From assembly GCA_001630475.1 (NCBI GenBank), contig KV419422.1, positions 62,001 through 126,000 on the forward strand: a stretch of DNA of 64,000 nt, written 5' to 3'. How positions within the stretch are numbered: the first letter of the stretch is position 1; every line of letters starts with the position of its first letter. The notes under the pieces are model-generated. The model worked only from the letters and a program-made list of their open reading frames with translations. It was not told where the DNA came from and did no database searches. This DNA comes from Sistotremastrum niveocremeum HHB9708 (Eukaryota; Basidiomycota; Agaricomycetes; Sistotremastrales; Sistotremastraceae). Positions 23,159 through 33,928 of this stretch are shown here, one piece after another. The position numbers and the translations under genes were made by a program.

Positions 23159-24324
23159 ATGTCGATAGGTCCTCAACTTCCACCAGACATCCTCGCTCAA
23201 CTAAATTCAAATAAGTCTGAGGACGATGACTACGAAGGGCCTCCATTGCCGCCGCCAAGTAACGACGAGGGTGCGTCTTCAAAATCAATAGGACCTGCTC
23301 TCCCAACAGGACCAACACTGCCCGAGCCACCGACCAACAATGCAGACGATGACGATGACGACGACTACGGCCCTGCTCTCCCTCCAGAACTACTAGCTTC
23401 CCGTTCCCGGCCTCGACCGTCCACTTCAATTTCCCCACCTCCAAAATCAGATAAACCTAGGCGAACAATTGGCCCTTCATTTCCTACTGGCCCACCTGAC
23501 GAAGATGACGACGACGACATTGGCCCTAAGCCATTACCAGTATTCGCTCGAAGTGAGGAAGATGCGCATGCAGAGGCCATTCGGGAATTCATGGCCAAAG
23601 AGGAACGAAGGCGTCAGGAAGTCGAAGTACGTCCTTTACTTGTTTTATTGGGATATATTCTCACTCTTCATAGAATGCCGGCAAACCGAAAGCTTTGAAG
23701 AGAGATGAATGGATGTTGGCCCCTCCGCAGACTTCTGAACTCCTAGGCAGTACGAACATAATTCTTGCATATGGGCAGTTGACTTATGGACTGATCAAAT
23801 TCTAGCTCTCGATCCCAAAAAGCTGCGTCAGACGAAGAAGACATTCAGTGCCAATACGTCTTCCTCTCGACCGTCCACGATCGATAATACTCTGTGGACC
23901 GAAACGCCAGCAGAAAAGGCTCAAAGAATCGCGGATGAAGTGGCCGGTAAACGGAAGCGTGCGGCCAACGACGATGGGGCTAGTGAAAAGGAGATCTTGG
24001 AACGACGAAGAAAGATGGAGGCAGATGAAGACATTCGGAGACGAGTTGAAGAACACAACGTTCGTCTTTCTTCGTCTGATCAAAGCTACATGCTGATGTC
24101 CGCTGCAGAAATCTGCTCGTGCAAAGACCCTTCTTGACGAACACGCTTCATCAATAGCTAAAGCGCCTAAAAAGGACGAAGAACCAGCAGGAATTTGGGA
24201 TCATACGCGTGACATGGGCCTTGGTGGACGCCTCATGGATGACAAGAGTCGGTCGAGGGCTATTCAAGATGCGAAAGGCTTGAGCGACAGATTCGGTGGA
24301 TCAAAAGGAGGAAGTTGGTTATGA
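23159..24324 (+). CDS. GPALPP-motif / DUF3752 protein
   Basis: Conserved eukaryotic nuclear-type protein of unknown function (animal GPALPP1). Four GP-LPP-like motifs are visible in the first 110 residues: SIGPQLPPDIL, SIGPALPTGP, YGPALPPELL and TIGPSFPTGP. They alternate with acidic runs (DDDDDDDYG, EDDDDDIG). The conserved stretch DEWMLAPPQ sits at an exon start (about 23680-23750). It is followed by LDPKKLRQTKKTF and LWTETPAEKAQRIADEVAGKR. The C-terminus, IWDHTRDMGLGGRLMDDKSR, ends GGSKGGSWL, with the DUF3752 signature near the end. The stop is TGA 24322-24324. At least four exons are present. The 3' end lies only 45 bp from the stop of the convergent gene. Confidence 0.88.
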
Positions 24325-24369
24325 TCTTGCCATTATCAGGAATAAAATATATGTATCAGCACACGGTCG

Positions 24370-25004
24370 CTATAACGCTGCTAGCTCTCTCGACCGTGCC
24401 CAAGCTCTTCTTGCTTTCATCTTAGGCGTAAGAACAGCCCTGCCTTCCTCTCCTGATGTCCCGATCTCTCTTCTATCTTTCTTGCCACCTAGTGTTGTTT
24501 TGAGAGTGGAGGATACTGTTTGCGGTGTCGGTGTGAAGTGGTCTGCTGCTCCACTAGTCAGGATAGCTTCCAATATTGTACTCGACTCTTTCGATGATAT
24601 ATCGATAGTCTGTTCGGGCTTATTATCTGAGATCATCCTCAGCAATCATTGTTGAGCATAATGGAGAAGATGAACGTACGAAATCCAAGGATTAATTTGG
24701 CCCCTTCCGTCTTCAAACTTTGGATGGGCTTCTTGTCCACCGATATTCTCAGGCTAGGATTTGCATACTGTATCCTAGGCAGCTCTTCCTTTGCAAAGTG
24801 TCTGCCACCATCTCCCAGTTAACATCTCGCTAGCCAAGATAACTTCACGAGTACATACCGTGCTCCAAAATGATTATTCTTCACCGCATAAGTCAACCTC
24901 AAGGATTGCAACGAAGGTAACGAAGGCGGAGGCGGTATAGTTAGATGTTTCAGGATCTGTGAAAGACGAGAAGGACCAGGGATAGCTGATGACTTTCGAG
25001 GCAT
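24370..25004 (-). CDS. Mitochondrial ribosomal protein, L51/S25/CI-B8 fold (Mrp49/mL61-like)
   Basis: Three exons: 24859-25004, 24680-24801 and 24370-24626 (introns of 57 and 53 nt). The start is MPRKSSAIPGPSRLSQILKH, followed by the thioredoxin-like L51/S25 domain. Its hallmark strand-turn reads HFAKEELPRIQYANPSLRI, preceded by LRLTYAVKNNHFGAR and followed by KLILGFHNKPEQTIDIS. A basic C-terminal extension, KTTLGGKKDRREIG...MKARRAWARSREL, fits binding to rRNA. The total is about 174 residues. The precise subunit name is inferred: both mS25 and mL61 share the fold, and the spacing looks more like mL61/Mrp49. The start is 135 bp from the divergent VPS72 gene. Confidence 0.8.
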
Positions 25005-25139
25005 GCGAGCACGATATTTGAGCGAAAATGAAAGCCGTTCCTAGAATTTAGACGCCGGCAAACGTTCCGAACTTGTCCATTTCAACCTCCATCACTCAAC
25101 CCTTTCACCTCTCACACAACGAACATAGAACGAACAGTC

Positions 25140-27097
25140 ATGTCTGACGATGAAACTCTCGTATCAAGACGGTCAAAGCGATCCACCGCTGGTAATCGGT
25201 ATAGTCTGCATTATCCAGCACAAGAATGAAGCTGACCGTACAAAAGGATGGAAGCTGCTCTGGCAGAGCTGGGAGTCGAAGAAGAAGATCAGGAAGATAT
25301 TGATTTTGAAGCTAAAGAAGGTCTTCAGCTCTCTCCATATGCCTCGTTTGCACCACTCATCATGCTGCAGAGGAACCCGATGCCTTTGACAACGATTTTG
25401 CCAGTACAGATGAAGAGGTTCAGGACGAGGATGCGGGTGAAAAGACTTTATTGGAGGAAGAGAAGCGTAACAAACGAGTATGTCTTTGTTCTATCGCCCT
25501 CGTCTTGGGTCTGACCGCAAAATGTTATAGAAAGCTGCTAAAGCTAATAGACCTAGGGTATCGTTCGCACATCCTCCCCGTCCTTCCAGATCACCTTCGC
25601 CCAAAGCCAAACGTCGGAAGACAATAGGAGGTTCTGCTATTGAATTGAATGCCATGCATGTGCATGAGGAGGGTTCTCTACGGCAGAGTACGAGAACTAC
25701 AACAGTTCGAAATGCTCAAGAACTGCAGTCTCGTCTTAAAGACGCTGAGGAGCGTCGGGTACGATCTGTCTATTATTTTATCGCCTATCATACTTATATT
25801 AGCTCACTCAAGGCCGCACTCCCCAAACCGAAGAAATCATCGCAGAACGCATACATGACCCAAGACGAACTCATCCGTCTCGCCCTAGACATGGAAGAAA
25901 CCAACACCCTCTCCCATCGAAATTACCTCGCGAACGAAGAAGAAAGACGGAAGAAGGCTACAACGATCCAACGAACAGTGATTAAAGGCCCGAGATTGAG
26001 ATGGATATCTAAAGCCGAAGAAAGCGATGTTACAGTTACTATACCTGTAACAGTGACCATACCAGCTCAACCGCCTCCGCCTCCGCCTCCACCGCAATCC
26101 GGGCAAAGGCCCGCTCCTCCACCTTGGACGGCTCCTTATGGGTACTATGCACAATATGCACAGTACGGACAATATGCTGGCTATCGAGGTCAAGGAGGCT
26201 CTAATGCATCTAAACCTCCTGCCAGCGCTCCTTCTAACCCTCCCCCATCCACTGCCGTACCTACCTCTGCCCAAAGCCAAAGTGGAGCGTCAAACCCGGC
26301 CTCTACCTCGTCAGCATCGACTTCTGCACCATCAAATCCCGCTCCTTCCGCGGCAGATACTAATTCCACGCCTAACGCTACTCGTTCTCTGTACTCATTC
26401 ACCCCTTACGCCACCGCTCCGGCATCCTCTTCCACTACTAACTCGACTGCGCCCAAACAATCCCCATATTATCCTTATTACGCATCCTCCAACTATCCTC
26501 CATATTACGGCTACGGAAACCCATATTATTATCCGTATCCGCCATACGGTGATGCCAGACAAACTCAAACGACAACACGAACTGAGACGAAAGCCGAAAC
26601 TCAAGCGAAGAACTACTTGATCCACGAAATTGAAGATCCATCAGAGTCAGGCTCTGATGATGAGAAACGCACAGCGGGCAGGAGAAAGAAGAAAGATAAG
26701 AAGAAGAAGACGAAGAAGACGGATATTCCTTGGGGTGTCCATTATTCTGCGATTTTCGGAGACCACGTAACATGGGAGACGATGCGCGTTCTTCATAGCA
26801 AGAATCGGCCAACATGTGCGTATTTCTTCTTCGCGCTTTTTCAGCTTATTGACTGTGCATGCAGCGAGAATAACGCAAGTGTGTCCTATCACCGGTCTTC
26901 CGGCGCCATACCAAGATCCAAAGACGGGCGTGCCGTACGCAAATGTGGAAGCCTACAAGATATTGAAGCGAGTACTGAATCACGACTATGTGTGGAGCCA
27001 GGTCGGAGGATGTTACGTGAACGAAGCACCAACATCTGATCGAAGATCGAGTGGAAATGACGGAGATGGAGTCGGGGCGGTGGACGATGGAGCTTAG
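25140..27097 (+). CDS. VPS72: VPS72/YL1 (Swc2), H2A.Z-binding chromatin remodelling subunit
   Basis: Subunit of the SWR1/SRCAP complex that binds H2A.Z-H2B and helps its deposition. ATG 25140 gives MSDDETLVSRRSKRSTAGNR, then MEAALAELGVEEEDQEDIDF after a 49-nt intron. This is the classic YL1 N-terminus. Acidic EEPDAFDNDFASTDEEVQDE and basic RVSFAHPPRPSRSPSPKAKRR segments follow. Next is the conserved MTQDELIRLALDMEETNTLS with RTVIKGPRLRWISK. The YL1_C domain, CPITGLPAPYQDPKTGVPYA...AYKILKRVL, is near the end. Between RWISK and YL1_C lies an unusual insert of about 190 residues rich in Pro, Tyr, Ser and Ala. It is followed by a lysine-rich KKKDKKKKTKK stretch. The stop is at 27095-27097. Confidence 0.93.
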
Positions 27098-27426
27098 TCT
27101 GGCGCTTCCCGGTACCCGGAGCGAAGGCGAGCAAATGATGGGACGATATGTATAAACGTGCAAGTAATGTATTTCTGCTGCGAATGGGGGCGAATGTATG
27201 GAAATGCGAACTATTGATACAGTATTCTCTGAGACCCAAGACTGGAACGAGGAACGAAGTATGCGATGTGATGCAGGGAGACATGCGAAATGCGGAGACG
27301 ACGACAATGTATATGGATGGATTTTTTTTACCTGTTCTCGCACAAAATGAGCGGTGCCATACGGTAGTCAGGGAGCTTTGATCTTACCATGCCCTTTTTG
27401 AAATGAAACGGGAAAATGACGACTCA

Positions 27427-28044
27427 CTACGTCGGTATTCTGTCTTTCACCACCTCTGTCGTCCCCTCAGGCAGCAAAAGCGCATCCTCTAGAAGCTCGA
27501 CAATATTCATCACCCATTCCTGGCCTCTTCTCTCTTCACCCTCAGCCTGCAAAAGTTCCGCTTGAAGCACGTTGGTCACTTCTGAAGCGGTCCGCTCAAA
27601 ACATAAAACGCCTTCCCGATCCAAATGAACAAGTTCCATGGCGCCTTCGAGGGAAGCGAACATTTCTGGAACGAATCCTGGCACGACGTTGTGCCAAAAT
27701 TTGGCGTAGCCCGCGACCGTTTGAAGTTCGTGGAAAACGCCAACTAGGGGTTTTGTGTCGGGTTGAGACGTGCGACGAGATGAGAGGTGTGAAGGCGGTG
27801 GAGAAGGCGATACGGATGCGGACGAGGACGACGAGCTCGATAACAATGAAGGTGTGGGTGACGTATTTGAAGAGGAAGTCGGGGATGAACTGCGGGATGG
27901 ATTTCGATGCGAATTCGAATGCGTAGGGGCGACGTAGAACGCCCAAAATCGTGAATCGCTCTCCATGTCTGGGTAGAAATAGACAAGGTAGAGGACATGG
28001 TCCCTCGTAGAGCATGGAAATTTATCCATGAGCGATATCAGCAT
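27427..28044 (-). CDS. Hypothetical protein, about 205 residues
   Basis: Open frame with protein-like character at both ends. It starts MLISLMDKFPCSTRDHVLYL, then VYFYPDMESDSRFWAFYVAP, continues through a Ser/Pro-rich low-complexity segment (about residues 45-88), and resumes with KPLVGVFHELQTVAGYAKFW and PEMFASLEGAMELVHLDREG. The end is helical. The frame is also open upstream (LTLLKICE), so an earlier exon is possible. The ordered-disordered-ordered layout suggests a real gene, but I recognise no family. It is convergent with VPS72, whose stop is 330 bp away, and divergent from SPC25. Confidence 0.6.
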   Translation of the reverse strand: MLISLMDKFPCSTRDHVLYLVYFYPDMESDSRFWAFYVAPTHSNSHRNPSRSSSPTSSSNTSPTPSLLSSSSSSSASVSPSPPPSHLSSRRTSQPDTKPLVGVFHELQTVAGYAKFWHNVVPGFVPEMFASLEGAMELVHLDREGVLCFERTASEVTNVLQAELLQAEGEERRGQEWVMNIVELLEDALLLPEGTTEVVKDRIPT

Positions 28045-28431
28045 TTCGCAGATTTTTAGGAGAGTTAATTTCTATAACACTTTTCCATAGTCAGCGTCCG
28101 TTGTGATCCAGAAAAAGTAAGAAAGAGACAATGTATGATTTCGAGAGAAATAAGCAAAGCTAGAGCAAAGAGGGCGTAACAGTCGTGAACGGTGCAAGTG
28201 GTGTGGTCGCAGGAGAGGGGAGTCGGTTTTCAAATCCTCAGGACATCTCGGACTATAAAAGGGGCCCCACCCGAGATCTTTTTCGATAAACGACGCTCAG
28301 GAGAGCCACTCCATCCTTCAAGTTCGTTGGAGCCCAAACGCCGGCCGATGCCGGCACGACTCTTAGCGCTCGTTCGCCGCTTACCTCATATCACGTGATC
28401 GCGATCCTTTCTCTCGAACACTTTCGCGAAC
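28045..28431. promoter_or_regulatory. Divergent promoter upstream of SPC25
   Basis: 387 bp between a minus-strand hypothetical gene and SPC25. A palindromic ATCACGTGAT (CACGTG core) lies at 28390-28399, only about 35 bp before the SPC25 start. A TATAAAA-type sequence (ACTATAAAAGG) is at about 28252-28262. Assignment is from position. Confidence 0.45.
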
Positions 28432-29372
28432 ATGTACACGCGCCCACTCCAGCTTTCTCAGATTCTTGCGCAACCCCACCCCGAGATTGACCTTCGTCTT
28501 GAGTCGTATGAGAAGTCGACGCGTCAGTTCTTGGATGCTGTGGCGAATTATACGGCTCAGGCTGTGGATGAAATTACGAGGAGGAGAGATCAACACGCGT
28601 TGTTGTTGAAGAAAGAGGCGGAGAAGAGGAAAGCGATGGAGCAGGAAGTCGTGGATTGCAAAGTGAAAGAGATTGAACTGATGAAACGTATGTCCATTGA
28701 GCCACATACTCTTACAACGGACAGCGCTAACGACCAACAGTGTTAGAGCAAGAACAGGCTGAACGAAGAGATGCTGAATCGGCTGTGGCTGCGTTGAAGC
28801 GCCAACTGAACGCCGTCCGTGACAAGTGTGCGTCTGTTGATGTAGAGATTGAGCAATACAAAGCGAATATTCTAACGCTTCGGAGTGGTACGCATCAGTT
28901 TCCATCCCGCGAGACGCCTTATTCACCATTTCTTGTCCAGAAAAAATGAAGGAGCGGAAGATATTAGAGAAACATGCTTCTAAGACCACACCTCAAGTCA
29001 AGGCACTTGAAAGACGACTACACTTTACCGTCGAAGGCGTGCAAAGTCAGTTCCATCAGATTTCCGCTCATTTTGTACTCACGGGGATGAAACAGAGGAC
29101 ATGTTGCTGCTTCGCTTCACTCATATAGACCCTTCTGATGATACTCGAGAGTTCAGCATAGTGATTGATATATCCAACCCGGAGTACAAAGGTCAGCCCA
29201 CGCCATGTCCTGTGCCACATTCTCTGACCGCCTCTTAGTTCCCACTATGACTCCAACTCTTCCCGCCCTACCTTCACTCTTAGCAGAGCTAAACGAAACA
29301 AGAGCATTCTACACTTTCATCAAGCGCGTTCGACACGCGTTCTGCGATCTCATCTCCCCTCGCACTCAATAA
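28432..29372 (+). CDS. SPC25: Kinetochore protein SPC25 (NDC80 complex)
   Basis: SPC25 pairs with SPC24 to anchor the NDC80 complex to the inner kinetochore. The first two thirds are coiled coil (SYEKSTRQFLDAVANYTAQA; LEQEQAERRDAESAVAALKR; KILEKHASKTTPQVKALERR). The C-terminal RWD-like domain is assembled through two introns. It reads LHFTVEGVQKD, then LLLRFTHIDPSDDTREFSIV and IDISNPEYKVPTMTPTLPAL. The last block, LLAELNETRAFYTFIKRVRH, comes before the TAA at 29370-29372. Exon 1 ends at about 28688, and later introns use GTACGC...CCAG, GTCAGT...ACAG and GTCAGC...TTAG. The length, about 220 residues, is typical. Confidence 0.9.
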
Positions 29373-30091
29373 TCCTTACTAGTAACATTATTCAGCCCAT
29401 AACATCTATGTACCACCCTCTGTACCTCTATATCTACCCTCTTTCCCAATCCCTACTCCTCCCAGATTCAACTCTTCGCTAAGATCTAAGATCAGGAGTA
29501 AACTCGGCACCCGGCAATCAAACCGACAGAACCGATCGACCACCCCATGCAAATGTCGTCATCGATCTCGGAAGTAAACAACTTTCCCAAGCTCTCCTCC
29601 GAATCCGAGTCTTAGCTAGCATATATCGGCGATTTCTTTCTCATCAGAATATCGGGCGGGTGCTCCACAGGCAATGAGTTCATCCGCGGTTCCTTTGCAA
29701 TATTGGATAACCCTGACTTGGATGTTCTGTGATTTCTGCTGTCCGATACAACTCCAAATGTTCAAATTGTTTTCCGTATTGATCAGGCTCAGATGAACCA
29801 GCATGGTATTGAGTCAAACTATTAGTCCATCGTGATCTATAGTTCGGCACTTGAGTCGAGTAAACGCATTCAACATTGTGAATGCCCCGCGCTATTTACC
29901 TTGTCGCGATTCTTCATCGATTTGATCAAACATATTCGGTGGAGTTCGGGAACTTCGAGGTAAACGAGCAGAACAATTCATAACTGTAGCGATAGCATAG
30001 CGAATAGCGAGTAAAAGGTACAAAACTAGGAGGGGATCATCGACAAAACAAAAACAAAAAGAAGATAGCATGTAATAGTTGCTGGAGAAAA
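29373..30091. other. Intergenic region between convergent genes
   Basis: About 720 bp. A 62-codon minus frame at 29616-29804 (MLVHLSLINTENNLNIWSCI...) reads moderately like protein but has no family and no visible partner exons. The rest looks like 3' UTR sequence, with T-rich and A-rich runs near 30040-30060. Confidence 0.4.
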
Positions 30092-31528
30092 TTAAGGGCC
30101 CGACACCGTCCTTGACCTGCTCTGAGAACATCGCCGACAATTAGGATATCCCCGCGAAACCGAAGCTTTCCTCTTCAACCCCTTACTCACCACCGGCACA
30201 TCACTCGGAATATTCATCGTCCGTCCTCGAAGCGGAAGCGAAGGCTCCTTCAGCATCGGATAAGCTCTCCTCGAAACGATCGGACGAGCAAGGTTGCATG
30301 CGCAGAGAAACACTTCTCGTTTTGGGATGTTGAGAGGCTGACGAACTCCGGTGACGAGAGAGGCTGTATCTTGAAGGTAAAGAAACGAGTACTGAGGGCC
30401 CGGATCGAACGAAGAGCGAAAGCTTGCAAGATCCTTCGATAAGCCTTGAAGTTTCTTCTGATGTATCCTCCTATTCTCTTTCACCTTCTCAAGATCATGC
30501 ATCCTCTCCTCAATACGAGCTTTCAGAAATTTCTTTCGAAGTTCCGGTTGGTCTTTCGAGCGGATCTGCGTTATGAGTTTACGGAGACGTTCTTCTTTTA
30601 GGGAGATGTTGGAGTTGTATGCGACGTTTGTCCGGAGGAAGGAGGCTTTGCAATATTCTAGATCGGCGAGTCGACGGAGAGCTGTTCGACGTAGTTTTCT
30701 CTTCCGGTCGGGTGTAGCGAGCATTTTGGACGATGGCGGAGTCACCGGAGTGTGGCATATGGGTCTTGGAGGGGAAGATGTGCGCGTGGGTGTAGTCGTG
30801 ATGAGAGCTTTGAGGTCCACTCGTAATGACTCTTGTGAGTCACTCTCTGGACGATCCAGGGACGGGCTATATGCACACATGAGCACGAAGCAAAACACGC
30901 TGAAATCCACAGAACTTACTACTTCGTTTCAGGAAAGACCCATCCCACAACCGCCGATAACTTCTCGATCAACCAGAACGAGAGCTCGAATGCATGACGT
31001 GAATCTGAGAACCCTTGTTCATCCGCACTCGCACTCGTCGAAGAAGGGATGGAAATTCGTGAGCGAATTTGAAAGGAAGATGGAGGAGGATCTGTCACGG
31101 CGGGGACACTAGATGACGACGGAAGCATAGGCCCAGGCTTGCTGATGAAGGCTCCTGGTATTCTGCGTAAAAGAGCCTGGAGCTCCGTCACGGTCGTCGT
31201 ATCCCGGGCCCGAGCGTGTTCGCGGTTCCCGACCAGTTTCATACATTCGAAAAAGGGACTGATGAGGAATAGGAACACCAGGAGAATCGTCATGAAAACC
31301 GCGACGAGGAGGTTTAGAGCCGTGATCAAAGCATACCTACGAGTCTTCGCAACTCTACATTGTCTAATCAGCCTCTCGTCGCTGTGAATGGTTTTGAGGG
31401 GAAGATGCTTACAAGAGATCGAGGGTAGTTGGACATGTGCGTGTCCGCATCAGTGAATGGTTGTCGGTCTGACACCATGCGCCTATGGAGGGACCAATCG
31501 AGGAATGTGCTGAATGTTCGACCGCCAT
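30092..31528 (-). CDS. Hypothetical single-pass membrane protein with basic coiled-coil region
   Basis: Three exons fit in phase: 31414-31528 is extended by one base to 31413, then 30923-31364 and 30092-30866. The introns are 48 nt (31365-31412) and 56 nt (30867-30922), and the total is 1,332 nt or 443 residues. The start is MAVEHSAHSSIGPSIGAWCQ. A strong hydrophobic segment (ALITALNLLVAVFMTILLVF, then LFLISPF) begins about residue 46. After a Ser/Pro-rich stretch, a highly charged helical region (about 215-330) contains RKLRRTALRRLADLEYCKAS and KKFLKARIEERMHDLEKVKE. The C-terminus is basic (CRRCSQSRSRTVSGP). I know of no matching family. An organelle-membrane adaptor is possible, but that is only a guess. 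Confidence 0.65.
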
Positions 31529-32655
31529 AGAAGATAATCAGATAATCCTGAGAATGATTTTCAAATCAAGTGGTCAAGAAAGTAGTTCGTCCAGGCGACT
31601 CGGATGCTGAGGCGGTCGTTGAAATGATTGACTCGGACGTTCAAATGGTCGACTCGATTCACGAAAGGCCTCCAAGTCCTTCCAGTTTCACAGAAAAATG
31701 ACAAGGATAGAAGGTGGATCAAGAGTGATTCGTTCAGACGACTCGGATGCGGATGCGGTCGTTGGAATTGACGTTCAGGTGGTTCGACTCGATTCACGAT
31801 CCAAGAAAGGCCCCTGAGTCTTCCAAGTTTCAAGTTCCAAAGAAAAGTGAAACGAAAAGTGACAAGGGTGAAAGATAAGCCAAGAATGAATCAATGAATC
31901 GACGATGCCCAGGGTCAGAGTATGTTCGTGACCTGGTTCTGATGGACTGATTGGCAGTTCGTCGTCGAGACGTCGGGGAACGACAAATGGAATGTCGGAT
32001 TTCTCCGGGCGTTGGAGTTGAAGTCATCATCTCGTCATTTCGAGTCTTCGACGCGTCGACCAACACCGACAAAAATATGAAATCGAGTCCGTCGTATAGC
32101 AAGGTCAGGAATACATACTGAGTCGCAGATGGACCATCCTGGATAAAATCTCAAATTTTCACTCTCGAACTGACCTCTGGGACCAAATATATTCGATCAC
32201 TTTGCTTCCGCACCCCAAGCGCCCATATACGTTCAAGGCGTTGCCGTCGTCATCCTACTCGAATCTCATCATACACAGTTCATCAAACATCATCTTGCAC
32301 GATCATGCGTCATTCATAGATTAATGTCAGGGTGAATGTGTACATATGAATTAGTATCGATGTCAAGAATATGCATGCGGGTTCAAGTTCGCGAGGAATA
32401 TATACTATACACAGAGGTGAAAAAGTCAGAGGAAAAGATACATATGGACAAGAAGGAACAAGAACAGGCGCAAGAACAGGCGCAAGAATGAGAGAAAACC
32501 GAGATGCAAGGAGGGCATATGAACATCGTCACAACAATCCCAACAATCCCAACATCCCACTCAACACCACCACAAAAGCGCGAAAGTCGAAAGACTCGAG
32601 CAAAACTCGACCAAGACTCAGAGAGGACTCGAGGATGAAGACCCAGAGAGAAGGA
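31529..32655. other. 1.1-kb noncoding region with a diverged tandem duplication
   Basis: No supported gene. It contains two diverged copies of a unit of about 145 bp (31584-31890), listed separately. Around 32455-32490 a 12-bp word (GAACAGGCGCAA) is repeated in tandem, and 32530-32560 has repeated CAACAATCC words. The plus-strand frame 32371-32799 has low-complexity composition and overlaps the real minus-strand gene, so I do not call it. Confidence 0.5.
31584..31890. repeat. Diverged tandem duplication, unit about 145 bp
   Basis: Copy A (about 31584-31729) and copy B (about 31727-31890) share blocks in the same order: GACTCGGATGC, GCGGTCGTTG, GACGTTCA, GTCGACTCGATTCACGA versus TTCGACTCGATTCACGA, AAAGGCC, TTCCA, and GACAAGG-T-GAA. 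They differ by many substitutions and small insertions, so the duplication is old. Confidence 0.7.
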
Positions 32656-33928
32656 TCAAACCATAATCGAACTCCCACTCCCACTAACACCATTAACAAC
32701 CTCCCCAACACCTCTCAAAATCGCCGCTCCGCCTCTCGAGAACGACTCCCCAAAAGCCGAAAGACTACTCCGACGTCGTTTCCCTGGTGTTCCTGGTGAA
32801 TCACCATTGGCATTTGAATTTGCATGGCTGCCGTTGTTAGAGCTTGATACGGAGGATCGACGATCTGTGGACGAATGGGGATTGTGTGAGTGATGATGGT
32901 GGGAGTGAGGTTGAGGTGGGAGCTCGTCAGGGTCTGGGCCGATTATTTCGGGGCTTGCAGGAGTGGGAATGGGATATACGCATGGTGCGCAGAGGGGACT
33001 TGATCTTTTTGGTGTAGTGGGTGAAGTTGTCGAATTGAGGGTGGATGTGCTAGTCTCAGTGGGGAGAGAAGTCTTGAGTGAGAGATTGATCTGACTCGCG
33101 GTGGGACTAGATATCGGACTTGACACCGGCGTTCTTTTCGGAGAAGGAAGAGGGAATAATTGTTCTTCGTCGCTTTCGGGTTCTTGAACAGGTTCATTCT
33201 CCTCTTTAAGACATTCCATCCCCACATCCCCACCTCCAGCAGTGCCTTTCATATCAACCTCATCAACTCTAACAAGCGAAAGTTTATGACACCCCTTTAC
33301 AGGACTCGGAAAAAGCATTCCAGGACGATGATGATCCCTATGATGGTCTGATGCATGTCTTAGCATTGCCCCCGTAGACATTTTCTCCGGTGATGTGGAC
33401 GGAGAAGCAAGGTACGCTTCGACAGCTTCGTAGCATGCTGTGCAGCATGGACGAAGGGGGACAGTGGGTAATGGACGACCGGAGGGAAGTGAAGCTGTGC
33501 GATGAAGGGTCTCTGCGGGACCTCGAGTCGGTGATCGGACTGAGAGTGAGTTTGAACGCTCCGACTTTCGGAGACATGGGGAGAGGGGCGGAGGAGGAGA
33601 AGGTTGCGCCTTTTTGGATTTGGTGAAGCTGGCACGTTGTGCGACGCTGTTAGAGAGCGTTTGACGCCGGAGTTCGGAGGTGGACTCACGTGGGGAGAAT
33701 AACGGTCAGCTTCCGTCCTCTTTCTTTGTCTCGTTCGTCGTCAAGAGAGGCATTAGATGCAAGTGCAGGATGATTTGGAGCGGTGGACCATCCAATAGGT
33801 AATGACCAGCTCTTCGAGACGATCTTGGGACGAGAGAGGATCTGTTTCTTTTGGGAGTAGAGATGTTCGGGAATGAGGACGCATTCTGATTCAAAGCGCA
33901 CTGAACGTTCGAGGATGGGGGACTCCAT
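32656..33928 (-). CDS. Hypothetical Ser/Pro-rich protein
   Basis: Two exons: 33690-33928 and 32656-33647, joined across a 42-nt intron (GTGAGT...CTAACAG), giving about 409 residues. The N-terminus is the most ordered part: MESPILERSVRFESECVLIP, EHLYSQKKQILSRPKIVSKS, and DDERDKERGRKLTVILPT. The middle holds a conserved-looking short segment PLRPCCTACYEAVEAYLASP with three Cys (Cys-Cys-x2-Cys). The remainder is Ser/Thr/Pro-rich, with a His-rich run (PHSHHHHSHNPH), and ends RGGAAILRGVGEVVNGVSGS. The many SP/TP sites suggest a phosphorylated, largely disordered regulatory protein. The family is unknown. Confidence 0.68.

Noticed and set aside
25649-26625. Several frames on both strands across the VPS72 insert
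   Set aside because: Low-complexity Pro/Tyr/Ser DNA is open in several frames; only the frame that connects the YL1 domains is supported.
32371-32799. 142-codon plus frame (Arg/Thr/Asn-rich)
   Set aside because: Overlaps the 3' end of the minus-strand gene at 32656-33928, where the minus frame is continuous with well-formed upstream exons.
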